Source: Dasyornis broadbenti
Taxonomy: Eukaryota > Chordata > Aves > Passeriformes > Dasyornithidae
NCBI GenBank assembly: GCA_013397935.1
Contig: VZRN01005177.1
Span: 1-64,000 of the forward strand
Direction of reading: 5' to 3'
DNA length: 64,000 nucleotides
Shown here: positions 62,977-64,000 of the stretch, piece by piece
How positions within the stretch are numbered: the stretch's first letter is position 1
How the letters are laid out: every line of letters begins with the position of its first letter
Program-made: the position numbers and the translations under genes
The notes under the pieces: generated by a model
The model's input: only the letters and a program-made list of their open reading frames with translations
Told to the model about the DNA's origin: nothing
Database searches by the model: none

Positions 62977-64000
62977 TGTGCTTTGGCATTAGGAATTACA
63001 GTTCTGAGCTATTGTTTGCATGAACTGATAGAATCTCTTTTACTGTGAGGGGGAGAACGACTCTTTCTAAGGTAACAGTGTCCACTGACAGTAATGACAC
63101 CCACTGGCAACTCTGAAATTCCCAACTACTTTGAAATAAAAAAGGACAAAATTAAATGATTGAAATGGAAATATTTTTGTGTTCGTACCTGATTTAGAGG
63201 AGCAAATTGTAAAGAATCCAGCATATATCATATCCAGGCACTTTTTTGTCCATCAAAATAGGCCTCTGAAAAGAAAGAAAGGGAGTATGCTCTCCTAAAA
63301 ACTGTTAATCATATGCAAAATAGAAGAATTTACTGAAAAACATTTAAAAAAATGTTAATAGATATGAAAGAAAAAGAACCTTTTGGAAAAATTCAAGAAA
63401 AATATACCTTTGCAGAATTCAAGCAAGCTGCATTACAGCGAGAATCAGAAATATAAGAATCTGTACATACTCCTTGGGTACATGTGATTTTCATTATGAC
63501 TATATTCATGTGGGGAACAAGATTTGTCTATACTTACATCAAATTATTTAGTCTTTTGATACCAGTGTGTGGAGAGAAAAAGGTGACAAAGCAAATCTTC
63601 AGGGTACAAGTCTGACAACAAAACAAGAAAAAGTTTTTGCTAGTTTTTAAACTGCACCTATTCAATATAGAATTAGACATATGTGGTTGAATGTACAGAA
63701 TGTACATGGCAGAAAATTGAAGGTTGTCAAAGAAGACTAAATTCTACATAAAGATAAACAAAATCTGAAAATGGTAACAATATGGTTACAACCACCTCAC
63801 AATAGGATAGAGGAAGATTTGTAGTATAAGCAAAAGATGTTACTAGACTATGTTGGAAGGAAATTCTATTGAGAGAGTTATCTAAAAAATACTCTGTACA
63901 TTTATGTGTGCTCCGTGCTGTGTGGGCAGAGCAGACAATCATATAAGAAAATTAGTCAGCTACCTACGGACCATAAAATGAAACTTTTATGAGTTGCCTT
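62977..64000. other. Anonymous AT-rich DNA, no gene seen
   Basis: Short A-rich stretches and no recognised exon, RNA gene or repeat. The minus frame 63727-63942 has no domain. Confidence 0.5.

Overview
The window looks like a bird genome, most likely a neoavian and possibly a songbird. The evidence is two CR1 LINE fragments with the characteristic CR1 endonuclease and 3'-end sequence, plus several LTRs of types I recognise from avian endogenous retroviruses. The rest is AT-rich, repeat-poor vertebrate DNA. Three runs of N (36715-36723, 50505-50535, 60622-60709) show it is a draft assembly. The lineage call comes from memory of repeat families and was not tested by a search.

I find no protein-coding gene, no coding exon I can defend, and no rRNA, tRNA or CRISPR array. 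Open frames of 60-145 codons occur on both strands at the density expected by chance in AT-rich DNA. The only frames with recognisable content lie inside the CR1 copies. The window is best read as intergenic desert or the inside of a very large intron. It offers no operon-like or bacterial gene context, and I did not find an undescribed biological system in it.

Layout. 1930-2535: CR1 endonuclease-region fragment (+). 2631-2899: compact solo LTR (+) with visible TATA box, CCAAT boxes and poly(A) signal. 3360-4080: AT-rich block that looks like conserved non-coding DNA, with a 10-bp-arm inverted repeat. 4081-31406: mostly anonymous sequence with scattered simple repeats, hairpins and a few enhancer-like blocks (12840-13220, 14270-14440, 23640-24180). 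31407-31681: fragment of the same LTR family as 52631-53253 (both minus). 33838-34677: GC-rich LTR (+) with degenerate internal repeats, related to the inverted copy at 45530-46048 (-). 49140-49880: unclassified GC-richer block, perhaps another LTR (-). 58120-58883: CR1 reverse-transcriptase end plus 3' tail (+). 61945-62976: cluster of minus-strand open frames that may be a decayed retroelement interior.

The best leads are the enhancer-like AT-rich blocks, the compact LTR at 2631-2899, and the two unclassified blocks at 49140-49880 and 61945-62976. All need alignment to other bird genomes or a repeat library to settle.
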